Made by a program: the position numbers and the translations under genes. A stretch of 64,000 bases of DNA from WLJO01 sp032117595 (lineage in GTDB: Bacteria > Actinomycetota > Acidimicrobiia > Acidimicrobiales > Ilumatobacteraceae), in NCBI GenBank assembly GCA_032117595.1, contig JAULYZ010000011.1, positions 14,516 to 78,515 on the forward strand. Direction: 5' to 3'. The notes under the pieces are model-generated. The model saw only the letters and a list, made by a program, of their open reading frames with translations, searched no databases and was not told where the DNA came from. Shown piece by piece: positions 48,986-57,496 of this stretch; position 1 is the stretch's first letter; every line of letters starts with the position of its first letter.

Positions 48986-49342
48986 ATGGCACGGGTCAAG
49001 CGCGCCGTCAACGCAAAGAAGCACCACAAGGCGATTCTCGAGAAGGCCCAGGGCTATTACGGCAACCGCAGCCGTTCGTTCCGGGCAGCCAACGAGGCCG
49101 TCCTGCACGCAGGGCAGTACGCATTCCGCGACCGCCGCGCCCGCAAGGGCGAGTTCCGCCGACTCTGGATCCAGCGGATCAACGCCGGATGCCGGGCGAA
49201 CGACATGTCCTACAGCCAGTTCATCGCCGGGCTGAATGCAGCGGGTATCGAGGTGGACCGCAAGGTGCTCGCCGATCTCGCTGTCACCGATGCGGCGGCA
49301 TTCGCCAGCCTCGTCCAGTCGGCGAAGTCAGCCCTCGGCTGA
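48986..49342 (+). CDS. rplT: 50S ribosomal protein L20
   Basis: A 118-residue protein that binds 23S rRNA early in assembly. RVKRAVNAKKHHKAILEKAQGYYGNRSRSF is represented here by RSFRAANEAVLHAGQYAFRD and RRLWIQRINAGCRANDMSYS, the standard L20 sequence. A taggagga ribosome site lies 6-8 nt before the ATG. L20 commonly represses its own operon by binding the leader. It is 6 nt upstream of an rRNA methyltransferase gene. Confidence 0.98.
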   Translation: MARVKRAVNAKKHHKAILEKAQGYYGNRSRSFRAANEAVLHAGQYAFRDRRARKGEFRRLWIQRINAGCRANDMSYSQFIAGLNAAGIEVDRKVLADLAVTDAAAFASLVQSAKSALG

Positions 49343-49348
49343 TCCCTG

Positions 49349-50074
49349 ATGGAGCCGCTCGGCTTCACCAATCCACAGATCCAGCGACTGCGGCGCCTCA
49401 TCGGGCGCCGCAGTGCGCGTCGGGACGAGGGTGCGTTCGTCGTCGAGGGCGCTGTGCTCGTCGGCGAGGCCCAGCGGGCCGGCTGGCAGGTGGAGATGCA
49501 GTACGTCGCCCCGGGAGGCACCCCGGTGGACGGCCCGCCGGTACGGGAGCTAGCGGCCGGCGTGCTCGAGCGACTGGCGTCCACGGAGAGCCCCCAGCCG
49601 CTGGTCGCCGTCGTACGGATGCCCGAACCACCCCGACCGGGGAACTGGCGGCGAGTGATGGTGTGCGCGGGTGTTGCCGACCCGGGCAATCTCGGCACGA
49701 TCATCCGCAGCGCCGAGGCTGCGGGGTGCGACCTCGTGGCGCTCACCCCCGGAACGGTCGATCCGTTCTCACCGAAGGTCGTTCGCTCGTCGGCCGGGGC
49801 ACTGTTCCACGTGCCGGTGCTCGTCGATGCCGATCCCGCCGCCCTCGGGGTGGAGCTCGTCGGGACGAGTTCGCACCAGGGCCTCGATTACCGCGTTGCC
49901 GACCTCTCGGGGCCGGTCGGTGTGGTGGTGGGGTCCGAGGCGCATGGCGTACCGGACGATGTCTCGGTGCAGCGCTGGGTCACGATCCCCCACGAAGGTC
50001 GCTCCGAGAGCCTGAATGCCGCGATGGCGGCAACGCTGCTCGTGTTCGAGGTCATGCATCAGCAGGCCCGTTAG
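49349..50074 (+). CDS. TrmH/SpoU-family RNA 2'-O-methyltransferase
   Basis: A 241-residue SPOUT methyltransferase. The N-terminal part (IQRLRRLIGRRSARRDEGAF) is the RNA-binding region; motifs 1-3 are GVADPGNLGTIIRSAEAAG, VVVGSEAHGVPDDV and SLNAAMAATLLVFEV. It probably methylates a ribose in rRNA or tRNA using SAM. Its position directly after rplT fits the actinobacterial infC-rpmI-rplT-rRNA methyltransferase order. The stop codon overlaps a TAGAGT box. Confidence 0.93.
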   Translation: MEPLGFTNPQIQRLRRLIGRRSARRDEGAFVVEGAVLVGEAQRAGWQVEMQYVAPGGTPVDGPPVRELAAGVLERLASTESPQPLVAVVRMPEPPRPGNWRRVMVCAGVADPGNLGTIIRSAEAAGCDLVALTPGTVDPFSPKVVRSSAGALFHVPVLVDADPAALGVELVGTSSHQGLDYRVADLSGPVGVVVGSEAHGVPDDVSVQRWVTIPHEGRSESLNAAMAATLLVFEVMHQQAR

Positions 50075-50077
50075 AGT
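50072..50077 (+). promoter_or_regulatory. -10 box TAGAGT before the pheS leader
   Basis: TAGAGT includes the TAG stop of the rRNA methyltransferase gene. An ATG follows 9 nt later at 50087 and pheS about 225 nt later, so it may start the pheST transcript. Confidence 0.45.
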
Positions 50078-50086
50078 TCGGATCTC

Positions 50087-50152
50087 ATGAAGCGAGGCAC
50101 TCAGCGATTTCGTCGCCCCCGGGGACTGCTCGGGGGCCGGGTGAACTGCTGA
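50087..50152 (+). CDS. possible leader peptide upstream of pheS
   Basis: A 21-codon frame, MKRGTQRFRRPRGLLGGRVN plus Cys, starts 9 nt after a TAGAGT box. It is Arg-rich with one Phe, so Phe-codon attenuation is not supported by composition. Its codons cover a 7-bp hairpin at 50115-50137. It may be chance. Confidence 0.3.
   Translation: MKRGTQRFRRPRGLLGGRVNC
50115..50137 (+). other. hairpin in the pheS leader
   Basis: GCCCCCG and CGGGGGC form a perfect 7-bp stem with a 9-nt loop. It is inside the possible leader peptide. No U-tract, so it is more likely to affect translation or RNA stability than termination. Confidence 0.4.
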
Positions 50153-50300
50153 CGTCGCCGCGGGCGACCAACCCGATCCGAGACCGACCCCGGGGGAGCA
50201 GCGTCCCGAACCGTTCTGCACCCGCCGTGCCCGTCACCACCGAGGATCCCATGCACCGCACCCGCCACGCCGACCGTTACCTGTCCCGGGGAGTCGCCCG

Positions 50301-51302
50301 ATGATCGACGAAATCAACTCCATCCGCACTGCAGCAATGGATGCTGTTCGCGCCGCCACGAGCGTTGAGTCGCTCGACGCGGCGGTTGCCGATCATCTCG
50401 GCAAGCGGGGAAGCCTTGCGTCGCTCAAGACGCGGCTCGGTTCGCTCGCCACTGTCGAGGAGAAGAAGGCGGTTGGGCAGCGCCTGAACGACGCCATTGC
50501 AGACGTAGCGGCCGCAGCGGAAGAACGCCGCAACGCGCTGGCCGCCGACGAGCGCGCGCTACAACTCGTCAGCGAGCGGTTGGACCTCACCGAGTTCCGG
50601 CGCAGGCCGAGCCGTGGTCATGCACATCTGGTGACCCAGGCGTGGGAACGCCTCGAGGACGTCTTCGTCGGGCTCGGCTTCTCCATCGCCGAGGGACCCG
50701 AGATCGAGACCGACTGGTACAACTTCGAGGCACTCAACATGCCGCCGAGCCATCCAGCCCGAAGCATGTGGGACACACTGTTCGTCGATCACGGTGCGCC
50801 GGGTTCGACGGTGCTGCGCACACACACCTCGCCGGTTCAGGCGCGAGTGATGACGACTCAGGAGCCGCCGATCTACGTGGTTGCTCCCGGTCGGGTGTTC
50901 CGCAACGAGACCGCCGATGCCACCCACATGCCGGTGTTCCACCAGATCGAGGGTCTCGTCGTCGACCGGGGGATCTCGTTCGCCGATCTCGCGGGCACGA
51001 TCGAGGCCTTCACCCATGCGTTCTTCGGGCCCGGCTTCACGAGCAGGCTGCGTCCGAGTTTCTTCCCGTTCACCGAGCCCTCGGCCGAGTTCGACATCCG
51101 TCGGCCCGATGGTTCCTGGCTCGAGCTCGGCGGATGCGGCATGGTGCACCCCAACGTGCTTGCGGCATGCGGGATCGACCCCGAGGAATGGAGCGGGTTC
51201 GCGTTCGGATTCGGTATCGACCGAATGGCCAAGGAGTACCACGGTGTGGACGACCTCCGGGAGATGTACTCCAACGACATCCGGTTCATCGAGCAGTTCT
51301 GA
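50301..51302 (+). CDS. pheS: phenylalanyl-tRNA synthetase alpha subunit
   Basis: Catalytic subunit of the alpha2beta2 class II synthetase that charges tRNA-Phe. A helical N-terminal coiled coil (about 1-85) is followed by the class II core. GLGFSIAEGPEIETDWYNFEALNMPPSHPAR, RTHTSPVQARVMTTQ and GVFR-type motif 2 (GRVFRNETADATHMPVFHQIEG) are shown here in parts: GRVFRNETADATHMPVFHQ, FFPFTEPSAEFDI and GFGIDRMAKEYHGV. Length 333 is normal. ATG follows ccggggag. pheT starts 18 nt downstream. Confidence 0.96.
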   Translation: MIDEINSIRTAAMDAVRAATSVESLDAAVADHLGKRGSLASLKTRLGSLATVEEKKAVGQRLNDAIADVAAAAEERRNALAADERALQLVSERLDLTEFRRRPSRGHAHLVTQAWERLEDVFVGLGFSIAEGPEIETDWYNFEALNMPPSHPARSMWDTLFVDHGAPGSTVLRTHTSPVQARVMTTQEPPIYVVAPGRVFRNETADATHMPVFHQIEGLVVDRGISFADLAGTIEAFTHAFFGPGFTSRLRPSFFPFTEPSAEFDIRRPDGSWLELGGCGMVHPNVLAACGIDPEEWSGFAFGFGIDRMAKEYHGVDDLREMYSNDIRFIEQF

Positions 51303-51320
51303 CGGCGGGGAGACGACGAC

Positions 51321-53705
51321 ATGAAGATCATCCTCAGTTGGCTGAACGAGTTCGCACCCTTCGGGCCTGCCACCGACGACAACATCGAGCGCCTTGCGGC
51401 GTCGCTCAATTCCCTCGGCCTTGCGGTGGAGGACATCACAAGGACCGGTGCGCCGATCCCCGGTGTGGTGACCGCGCGCGTGCTGCGAACCGAGCGCCAT
51501 CCCGATGCCGCAAAGGTTCATCGGGTCTACGTCGATGCCGGCGACGGAGCCGAGCGCCACGTGTGGTGCGGCGCCTTCAACATGTCGGCGGGCGATGTGG
51601 TGCCTCTGGCCACGCTCGGCACGGTCATGCCCGACGGTCGCGACATCCAGAAACGCAAGATCCTCGGCATCGCCAGCGACGGAATGCTCTGCTCGGGGAC
51701 CGAACTCGGTATCGACGACGACGCCGACGGGATTCTGCTGCTGCCGAGCGACACGCCACTCGGTCGGCCGATCATGGAGGTACTCGGCGTGGAGGCCGAC
51801 GCCGTGTTCGAGCTCGACCTCACGCGAAACCGCCCCGATTGCTGGGGGCATCTTGGGGTCGCCCGTGACCTCGCAGCATGGCTCGGGCTGTCGCTCACGA
51901 TGCCCCGTGCCGAGTTGGGCAAACTCGGCGAGACTCGACGGGCCCCGGTGACCATTGTCGACGGTGATCGATGCGGTCGCTTCACATCAACGGTCATGTC
52001 GGGCATCCGGGTGGCCGAGTCGCCGGCATGGATCAAGGGTCGGCTCGCGCTTGCAGGTATGCGGCCCATCAACAACGTGGTCGATGCCTCGAACCTCGTG
52101 ATGCTGGAACTCAACCAGCCCAACCATGCCTACGACCTCGATGCCCTCGGCGGTGGGGCATTCCGTATTCGTCGTGCCGCTGACGGCGAGTCCCTCGTCA
52201 CCCTCGACAGTATCGAGCGACACCTGACGAGACGCGACCTGCTCATCTGCGACGGTGCCGATGCCCCGATCGGTCTTGCCGGGATCATGGGCGGCCTCAA
52301 CAGCGAGATCTCTGGGTCCACCACCACCATCGCGCTGGAGGTTGCGTGGTTCGAGGCCGAGGGGATCGGCCAGTCCGTTCCCCACCTCAACCTGCGAAGC
52401 GAGGCCTCAGCGCGATTCGAACGTGGGGTCGATCCCTATGGCGTTGATCGCTCGATTGCCCGTTTCGCGGAACTGCTGCGTGAGTCGTGTCCGTCCCTCG
52501 TCGTCCACGCCGGCACGCAGGACGCTCGCTCCGAGAGTCTCCCGCCCGACCAGCGGAGCACCCGGGTGAGAATCGGGCGGGTCAATGCGCTGCTGGCCGT
52601 GACCCTCACCGAGCACGACATTGCACGCCTGCTCGAACCGATCGGATTCGGCTGCAGTTCTCCCGCTCCTGGCATCGTCGAGGTCTCGCTGCCGTCCTGG
52701 CGACCCGACTGCACCTCGGAGATCGATGTGATCGAGGAGGTGGCGCGCCACCACGGCTACGACAACATCCCGAAGTCGGTCCGCAAGTCACCTCGGGGTG
52801 GCGGGCTCACACCGGCCCAGAAGCGTCGGCGTCGGGTGCGGGACGTCCTGCTCGGACTGGGTGTGAGCGAGGCCATGCCCGATGTCTTCCTCTCGCCCGG
52901 CGACATGGAGCGCGCCGGCCACCGTGGTGGGGTGGTGACGGTGACGAACCCGTTGGTGGCCGAGCAGTCGGTCCTGCGCGGTTCGCTCATACCCGGCCTG
53001 CTCAAGTCGATCGCCTACAACGAGTCGCACCGCGCCACCGGGGTCGCGCTGTTCGAGGTTGGGCATCGCTATCTCCCCGGTGATGGTGTGCTCCCGTTCG
53101 AGGCCGAGCAACTCTGTGTGGTGCTCGCCGGGCGCGAGGCTCCTGGCGCGGTCGAGGTATGGGAGGAACTGCGTGCCGCGCTCGGGTGGACGGGCACTGC
53201 GCTGGCGGCCCCTGATTCGACCATCCCTGGACTCCACCCGACGCGTCAGGCCGTCGTCATGCTGGGGGCAGGCCGGTCGGGTCGGACCGTGGTCGGTTCG
53301 GTCGGCGAGGTTGATCCTTCGGTGCTCGGGGGCTTCGGTGTGACCGAACGCGTCGCTGTACTCGATGTCGACCTCGGCGCACTGCTCGCCATCGATCCTC
53401 CGGTTCCGCAGTTCTCGGTGTTCTCGCGTTACCCATCGAGCGATATCGACCTTGCATTCGTGGTCGCCGACTCCGTGGCTGCGGCGACTATTCAGTCGGC
53501 GATCGAACGCAGCGGTGGCGCCCTGTTGGTGCACACCGAGCTGTTCGATACCTATCGAGGCGTCGGCGTGCCCGAGGGATCGCGCAGCCTCGCCTACCGT
53601 CTGCGGCTCCAGTCGAGCGAGCGAACACTCACCGACACCGATGTCGCCGAGGTGCGTCAGCGTTGCATCGATGCGGTCGCGAAGGCAGGCGGCACGCTCC
53701 GCTGA
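51321..53705 (+). CDS. pheT: phenylalanyl-tRNA synthetase beta subunit
   Basis: The 794-residue partner of PheS. An N-terminal tRNA-binding domain (about 40-150, VVTARVLRTERHPDAAKVHR) is followed by the B3/B4 editing domain (SGIRVAESPAWIKGRLALAG), B5 (TRVRIGRVNALLAVTLTEHD), a catalytic-like core and a C-terminal ferredoxin-fold anticodon-binding domain (FSVFSRYPSSDIDLAFVV to RSLAYRLRLQSSERTLTD). It removes misacylated Tyr from tRNA-Phe. ATG follows ggcggggag. It is in an operon with pheS. Confidence 0.96.
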   Translation: MKIILSWLNEFAPFGPATDDNIERLAASLNSLGLAVEDITRTGAPIPGVVTARVLRTERHPDAAKVHRVYVDAGDGAERHVWCGAFNMSAGDVVPLATLGTVMPDGRDIQKRKILGIASDGMLCSGTELGIDDDADGILLLPSDTPLGRPIMEVLGVEADAVFELDLTRNRPDCWGHLGVARDLAAWLGLSLTMPRAELGKLGETRRAPVTIVDGDRCGRFTSTVMSGIRVAESPAWIKGRLALAGMRPINNVVDASNLVMLELNQPNHAYDLDALGGGAFRIRRAADGESLVTLDSIERHLTRRDLLICDGADAPIGLAGIMGGLNSEISGSTTTIALEVAWFEAEGIGQSVPHLNLRSEASARFERGVDPYGVDRSIARFAELLRESCPSLVVHAGTQDARSESLPPDQRSTRVRIGRVNALLAVTLTEHDIARLLEPIGFGCSSPAPGIVEVSLPSWRPDCTSEIDVIEEVARHHGYDNIPKSVRKSPRGGGLTPAQKRRRRVRDVLLGLGVSEAMPDVFLSPGDMERAGHRGGVVTVTNPLVAEQSVLRGSLIPGLLKSIAYNESHRATGVALFEVGHRYLPGDGVLPFEAEQLCVVLAGREAPGAVEVWEELRAALGWTGTALAAPDSTIPGLHPTRQAVVMLGAGRSGRTVVGSVGEVDPSVLGGFGVTERVAVLDVDLGALLAIDPPVPQFSVFSRYPSSDIDLAFVVADSVAAATIQSAIERSGGALLVHTELFDTYRGVGVPEGSRSLAYRLRLQSSERTLTDTDVAEVRQRCIDAVAKAGGTLR

Positions 53706-53733
53706 GTTCGTCGACAGCAGATCGCAGACGCTG

Positions 53734-54309
53734 TCAGTTCGCGCTCAGATCTTCTGGTGCGTCCGCGAGCCACGCAAGACGACCGCCCTGACGGCGCAGC
53801 ACGGTCCGCCACAATGAGTCCGGGTCATTGGTGAAGACGTCCTGGGCGTCGGAGTCGAGGACGATCCATGCATGTGCGTCCAGTTCGGCATCGAGTTGAC
53901 CGGGAGCCCAGCCGGAGTATCCGGCGAAGACCCGAACCTCATCGATCGACGGGTTGAAGTCCTCGGGAGGACGGGTGAGGTCCACGGTGCCGACTCCCGG
54001 GGTGACGTCGGCCCATCCGGTCTCGGTGTCCGACGGGTGGGAGCGCCCGGTCCGGCGCCCGAGGGCGATGATGGCGTCGAGCGACACCGGCCCGCCGGCG
54101 AAGAGGAGCGCAGGCGGCGCCACCAAGGCGGCCCAGTCACGCAGGCCCTCGACCGGAAAGTCGAGCTCCACCATCGGTCGATTGAGCACCACCCCCAACG
54201 CACCGTCCCGGTTGTGCTCGATCAGGTACACCACCGTGCGGTCGAAGTTCGGGTCGACGAGCGGCGGGGTCGCCACGAGCAGTTGCCCGCGAGCCGAGGG
54301 GTGGGTCAC
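53734..54309 (-). CDS. YqgE/AlgH family protein (UPF0301)
   Basis: A 191-residue protein. RGQLLVATPPLVDPNFDRTVVYLIEHN and the core GALGVVLNRPMVELDFPV are diagnostic, as is the later FAGYSGWAPGQLDAELDAHAW, here shown as GYSGWAPGQLDAELDAHAW. Function is unknown; AlgH was first named as an alginate regulator. It ends 28 nt from the convergent pheT and its GTG start diverges from the arginine operon. A weak box only is seen before its start. Confidence 0.93.
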   Translation of the reverse strand: MTHPSARGQLLVATPPLVDPNFDRTVVYLIEHNRDGALGVVLNRPMVELDFPVEGLRDWAALVAPPALLFAGGPVSLDAIIALGRRTGRSHPSDTETGWADVTPGVGTVDLTRPPEDFNPSIDEVRVFAGYSGWAPGQLDAELDAHAWIVLDSDAQDVFTNDPDSLWRTVLRRQGGRLAWLADAPEDLSAN

Positions 54310-54356
54310 CCCCGCATCTTGGCCGACGCCCGATCGCCCTGCCGGTGGAGGAGGGG

Positions 54357-54370
54357 TGCATGATCATGCA
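54357..54370 (+). promoter_or_regulatory. ArgR operator (ARG box) at the argC promoter
   Basis: TGCATGATCATGCA is a perfect 14-bp palindrome of the form TGCAT-N4-ATGCA, the ARG-box shape known from actinobacteria. It covers the expected -35 region of the TATAGT promoter, so bound ArgR would block transcription. argR is in the same operon. Confidence 0.72.
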
Positions 54371-54378
54371 GGGTTCTG

Positions 54379-54384
54379 TATAGT
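54379..54384 (+). promoter_or_regulatory. argC -10 box (TATAGT)
   Basis: A near-consensus -10 with 9 nt to the ATG at 54394, so the mRNA has almost no leader. The ARG box lies 8 nt upstream. Confidence 0.6.
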
Positions 54385-54393
54385 GATGTCCTT

Positions 54394-55410
54394 ATGGTGA
54401 AAGTCGGCATTCTTGGGGCGTCGGGGTACACGGGCGCCGAGTTACTCAGGCTCTGTGCTCAGCACCCGGAGTTCGAGGTGGTCTACGCAACCGGCGACTC
54501 CCAGTCCGGGACGCTCGCTGCGGCGCTCTACCCCTCGTTGTCGTCGGCCTACCCGAACCTCGTGTTCGAGGAGTACCGCCCCGAGCGGGTGGACGGACTC
54601 GACCTCGTGTTCCTCGGTCTGCCCCACGAGGCATCCCTGCAACTGGCGCCCTCGCTCGTGGGCCGGGTCGGGTGCGTGGTCGATCTCTCGGCTGCGTACC
54701 GCCTGAAGGACGCCTCGCTCTACCCCAACTGGTACGGGTTCACCCACGACCAGCCCGAGCTCTTGGCCGACGCGGTGTACGGGCTTCCCGAGCTCCACCG
54801 GGAAGAGTTGAAGGGCGCACATCTCGTCGCAACGCCCGGCTGTTACGTCACGGCCGCCACCCTTGCTCTTGCGCCACTGATCCGTCAGGAGTTCATCGAG
54901 TCCACCGGAATCGTGATCGATGCTGCATCGGGTGTCAGTGGTGCAGGCCGGGCGCTCAAGCACACGTCGCACTTCTCCACGGTCGACGAGGACTTCACGG
55001 CCTATGGGCTCGTCGACCACCGCCACACGCCCGAGATCGAGCAGAACATCGGCGGGCAAGTGATCTTCACCCCACACCTCGCCCCGATGAATCGCGGCAT
55101 CCTTGCGACCTGTTACGCACGCCCGACCGGATCGGTGACGACCGAGTCGCTGTTGGCCGCGCTGGGCCGCTTCTACGACGGCGAGCCTTTCGTGGTCGTG
55201 CGGCCCGCATCGCCCTCGACCAAGGCGACGCTGGGAACCAATTGCGTCCATCTCACGGCGCGGTTCGACCCGCGCACGGGATGGGTGATCGTCATCGCCG
55301 CCATTGACAACCTCTGCAAGGGGGCGAGCGGCGGGGCAGTGCAGGCGGCAAATGTCGCGCTTGGTCTGGAGGAGACTGCGGGCCTCCCGATCGTGGGGGT
55401 GTACCCGTGA
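54394..55410 (+). CDS. argC: N-acetyl-gamma-glutamyl-phosphate reductase
   Basis: Third step of arginine synthesis: NADPH reduction of N-acetylglutamyl phosphate to the semialdehyde. The 338-residue protein has VGILGASGYTGAELLRL, the catalytic Cys in LVATPGCYVTAATLAL, the SGVSGAGRALK segment and HTPEIEQNI. ATG 54394 or GTG 54397 may serve as start. It begins the arginine operon and its stop overlaps the argB GTG (GTGA). The usual next gene argJ is absent. Confidence 0.97.
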   Translation: MVKVGILGASGYTGAELLRLCAQHPEFEVVYATGDSQSGTLAAALYPSLSSAYPNLVFEEYRPERVDGLDLVFLGLPHEASLQLAPSLVGRVGCVVDLSAAYRLKDASLYPNWYGFTHDQPELLADAVYGLPELHREELKGAHLVATPGCYVTAATLALAPLIRQEFIESTGIVIDAASGVSGAGRALKHTSHFSTVDEDFTAYGLVDHRHTPEIEQNIGGQVIFTPHLAPMNRGILATCYARPTGSVTTESLLAALGRFYDGEPFVVVRPASPSTKATLGTNCVHLTARFDPRTGWVIVIAAIDNLCKGASGGAVQAANVALGLEETAGLPIVGVYP

Positions 55411-56309
55411 GCGACAGGGGTGCAGCAGACCCGAACGTGAGCCGTGACGACGCCGCCCAGAAGGCCGACGTGCTTGTCGAGGCGCTCCCGTACATCCGGC
55501 GCTTCGCCGGTCAGGTTGTGGTGGTGAAGTACGGCGGGAACGCTCTCGCCGGCGCGAGCGAGACCGAGGCGCTTGCTCACTTCGCGCAGGACATCGTGCT
55601 GATGCACGCCGTCGGAATCCGGCCCGTGGTGGTTCATGGTGGTGGACCACAGATCAGTGACCTCATGAACCGGCTCGGCAAGGAACCCGAGTTCCGCAAT
55701 GGGCTGCGCGTGACCGATGCCGAGACCGTCGAGATCGCCCGGATGGTGCTCCTCGGACAGGTCAACCCTGAGCTCGTCGCGGCAATCAACGTGCACGGTC
55801 CCCTCGCTGTCGGCGTGAGCGGTGCCGATGCACGGCTGATCACCGCCGCACCCAAGGACCCGGCGCTCGGTTTCGTCGGTGAGGTGGTTGCCGTGAACCC
55901 GGAGATCGTCCAGCGTCTCCTGGCCCAGGACATCATCCCCGTGATTGCCACGATCGGTTCCGACGCCGAGGGGCAGGCCTACAACATCAATGCCGACACC
56001 GTCGCCGGCGCCATTGCCGAGGCCCTCGGCGCGGAGAAGTTGGTGTACCTCACCGATATCGAGGGGCTGCGGCGGGTGGTCTCGGATCCGTCGAGCCTCA
56101 TCCGTCAGACGGACGCTGACGAACTCGACGCGCTCATGGCAGACGGAGCCATCGCCGGCGGAATGATCCCCAAGGTCGAGAGCTGTGTCCATGCCGTGAG
56201 GAACGGCGTGAGGCGCGCTCACGTCCTCGATGGGCGGATCCCGCACGTCCTGTTGCTCGAGATCTTCACCGATGCCGGGATCGGCACCATGGTGATCGGG
56301 GGTTCGTGA
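55407..56309 (+). CDS. argB: acetylglutamate kinase
   Basis: Phosphorylates N-acetylglutamate. The 300-residue amino-acid kinase has VVVVKYGGNALAG (nucleotide-binding Lys), VVVHGGGPQISDLMNRLG, FRNGLRVTDAETVEIARMV and YNINADTVAGAIAEALGA, all typical of Arg-sensitive ArgB. The N-terminal helix ADVLVEALPYIRRF is the one used for arginine feedback in hexameric forms. GTG start overlaps the argC stop. Confidence 0.96.
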   Translation: MSDRGAADPNVSRDDAAQKADVLVEALPYIRRFAGQVVVVKYGGNALAGASETEALAHFAQDIVLMHAVGIRPVVVHGGGPQISDLMNRLGKEPEFRNGLRVTDAETVEIARMVLLGQVNPELVAAINVHGPLAVGVSGADARLITAAPKDPALGFVGEVVAVNPEIVQRLLAQDIIPVIATIGSDAEGQAYNINADTVAGAIAEALGAEKLVYLTDIEGLRRVVSDPSSLIRQTDADELDALMADGAIAGGMIPKVESCVHAVRNGVRRAHVLDGRIPHVLLLEIFTDAGIGTMVIGGS

Positions 56310-57496
56310 TGACGTCTCATTCATTCGACACACAGAGGATGGATCACTGTCCGTTCATGCCGGTGTTCGGTCCGCCGCAGGTGATGTTCGTGCGCGGTGC
56401 CGGCACCGAACTGTGGGACAGCAACGGGAAGCGGTACCTCGACTTCCTGTGCGGACTCGCGGTGACCTCCCTCGGGCATTCGAACCCGGTGGTGGCACAG
56501 GCGATCTCGGAGCAGGCCTCGACGCTGCTCCACGTATCGAACCTGTTCGCCAACCCAGTGGCCACCGAGGCAGCCGTGATGGTGAACCGGTTGCTGAAGC
56601 AGGCGACCGGCCACGAGGGACAGACCTTCTTCTGCAACTCCGGTGCCGAGGCGAACGAGTGCGCACTGAAGCTGGCGCGCAAGTTCGGCGGGCGTGGGAG
56701 ACACGTCGTGGTGAGTGCATTCGGCTCGTTCCACGGCCGCACCCTGGCATCGCTGGCCGCCACGGGTCAGCCGGCGAAGCACGAGCCGTTTCAGCCGATG
56801 CCGGACGGTTTCCGTCATGTTGCGTGGGGTGATCTCGACGCGCTCGTCGCCGCCATCGACACCACGGTGAGTGCAGTGATCATCGAACCGGTGCAGGGTG
56901 AGGGAGGCGTGAACATCGCGCCCCCGGGTTACCTGGAGGGAATCCGGCGGATCTGTGACGAACGCGGTCTGCTGATGATCGTCGACGAAGTCCAGACCGG
57001 CTTCTCGCGCACGGGACGGTGGTTCGGTTTCGAGCATGCAGGCGTCGCCCCGGATGTCGTCACTCTCGCCAAGGGTATGGGGAACGGCTTTCCGGTGGGG
57101 GCCTGCTGGGCGAGGCGTGAGGTCGCAGCCGTGTTCAAGCCGGGTGACCACGGGTCCACGTACAGCGGAACGGCAATTGCCACGGCGGCAGTGCGCGCCG
57201 TCATCGGGGAGATGGAACGGATCGACGCACCCCGGCTCGCGCAGGAGAAAGGCGCTCGGCTCCGGGCCGGTCTCGCCGCCATCCCCGGGGTGAAGGAAGT
57301 GCGCGGACTGGGACTACTGCTCGCCGCCGAGTTCGGCGAGGGAGCCGATGCCAAGGCCGTGTACGGCGAACTCCTTGCACGTGGCGTGGTCACCAATGCG
57401 GTCACGGCCACGGCTCTGCGTCTGGCACCCCCGATCACGGTGACCGATGCCGAGATCGACGAAGTGCTGAACGTGCTCCGGGAGGTCATGTCATGA
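56309..57496 (+). CDS. argD: acetylornithine aminotransferase
   Basis: PLP-dependent transamination of N-acetylglutamate semialdehyde to acetylornithine. The 395-residue fold-type I aminotransferase has YLDFLCGLAVTSLGHSNP, FFCNSGAEANECALKLAR, the aspartate in LMIVDEVQTGFSRTGRWF and the PLP Lys in DVVTLAKGMGNGFPVGA. ATG 56309 overlaps the argB stop by 1 nt (TGATG); GTG 56306 is an alternative but ATG has the better ribosome-site spacing (GGGGG 6 nt upstream). Confidence 0.96.
   Translation: MTSHSFDTQRMDHCPFMPVFGPPQVMFVRGAGTELWDSNGKRYLDFLCGLAVTSLGHSNPVVAQAISEQASTLLHVSNLFANPVATEAAVMVNRLLKQATGHEGQTFFCNSGAEANECALKLARKFGGRGRHVVVSAFGSFHGRTLASLAATGQPAKHEPFQPMPDGFRHVAWGDLDALVAAIDTTVSAVIIEPVQGEGGVNIAPPGYLEGIRRICDERGLLMIVDEVQTGFSRTGRWFGFEHAGVAPDVVTLAKGMGNGFPVGACWARREVAAVFKPGDHGSTYSGTAIATAAVRAVIGEMERIDAPRLAQEKGARLRAGLAAIPGVKEVRGLGLLLAAEFGEGADAKAVYGELLARGVVTNAVTATALRLAPPITVTDAEIDEVLNVLREVMS

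Noticed and set aside
50075..50300. T-box riboswitch before pheS.
   Set aside because: No T-box antiterminator sequence or terminator was seen; T-boxes are not expected for pheS in this lineage.
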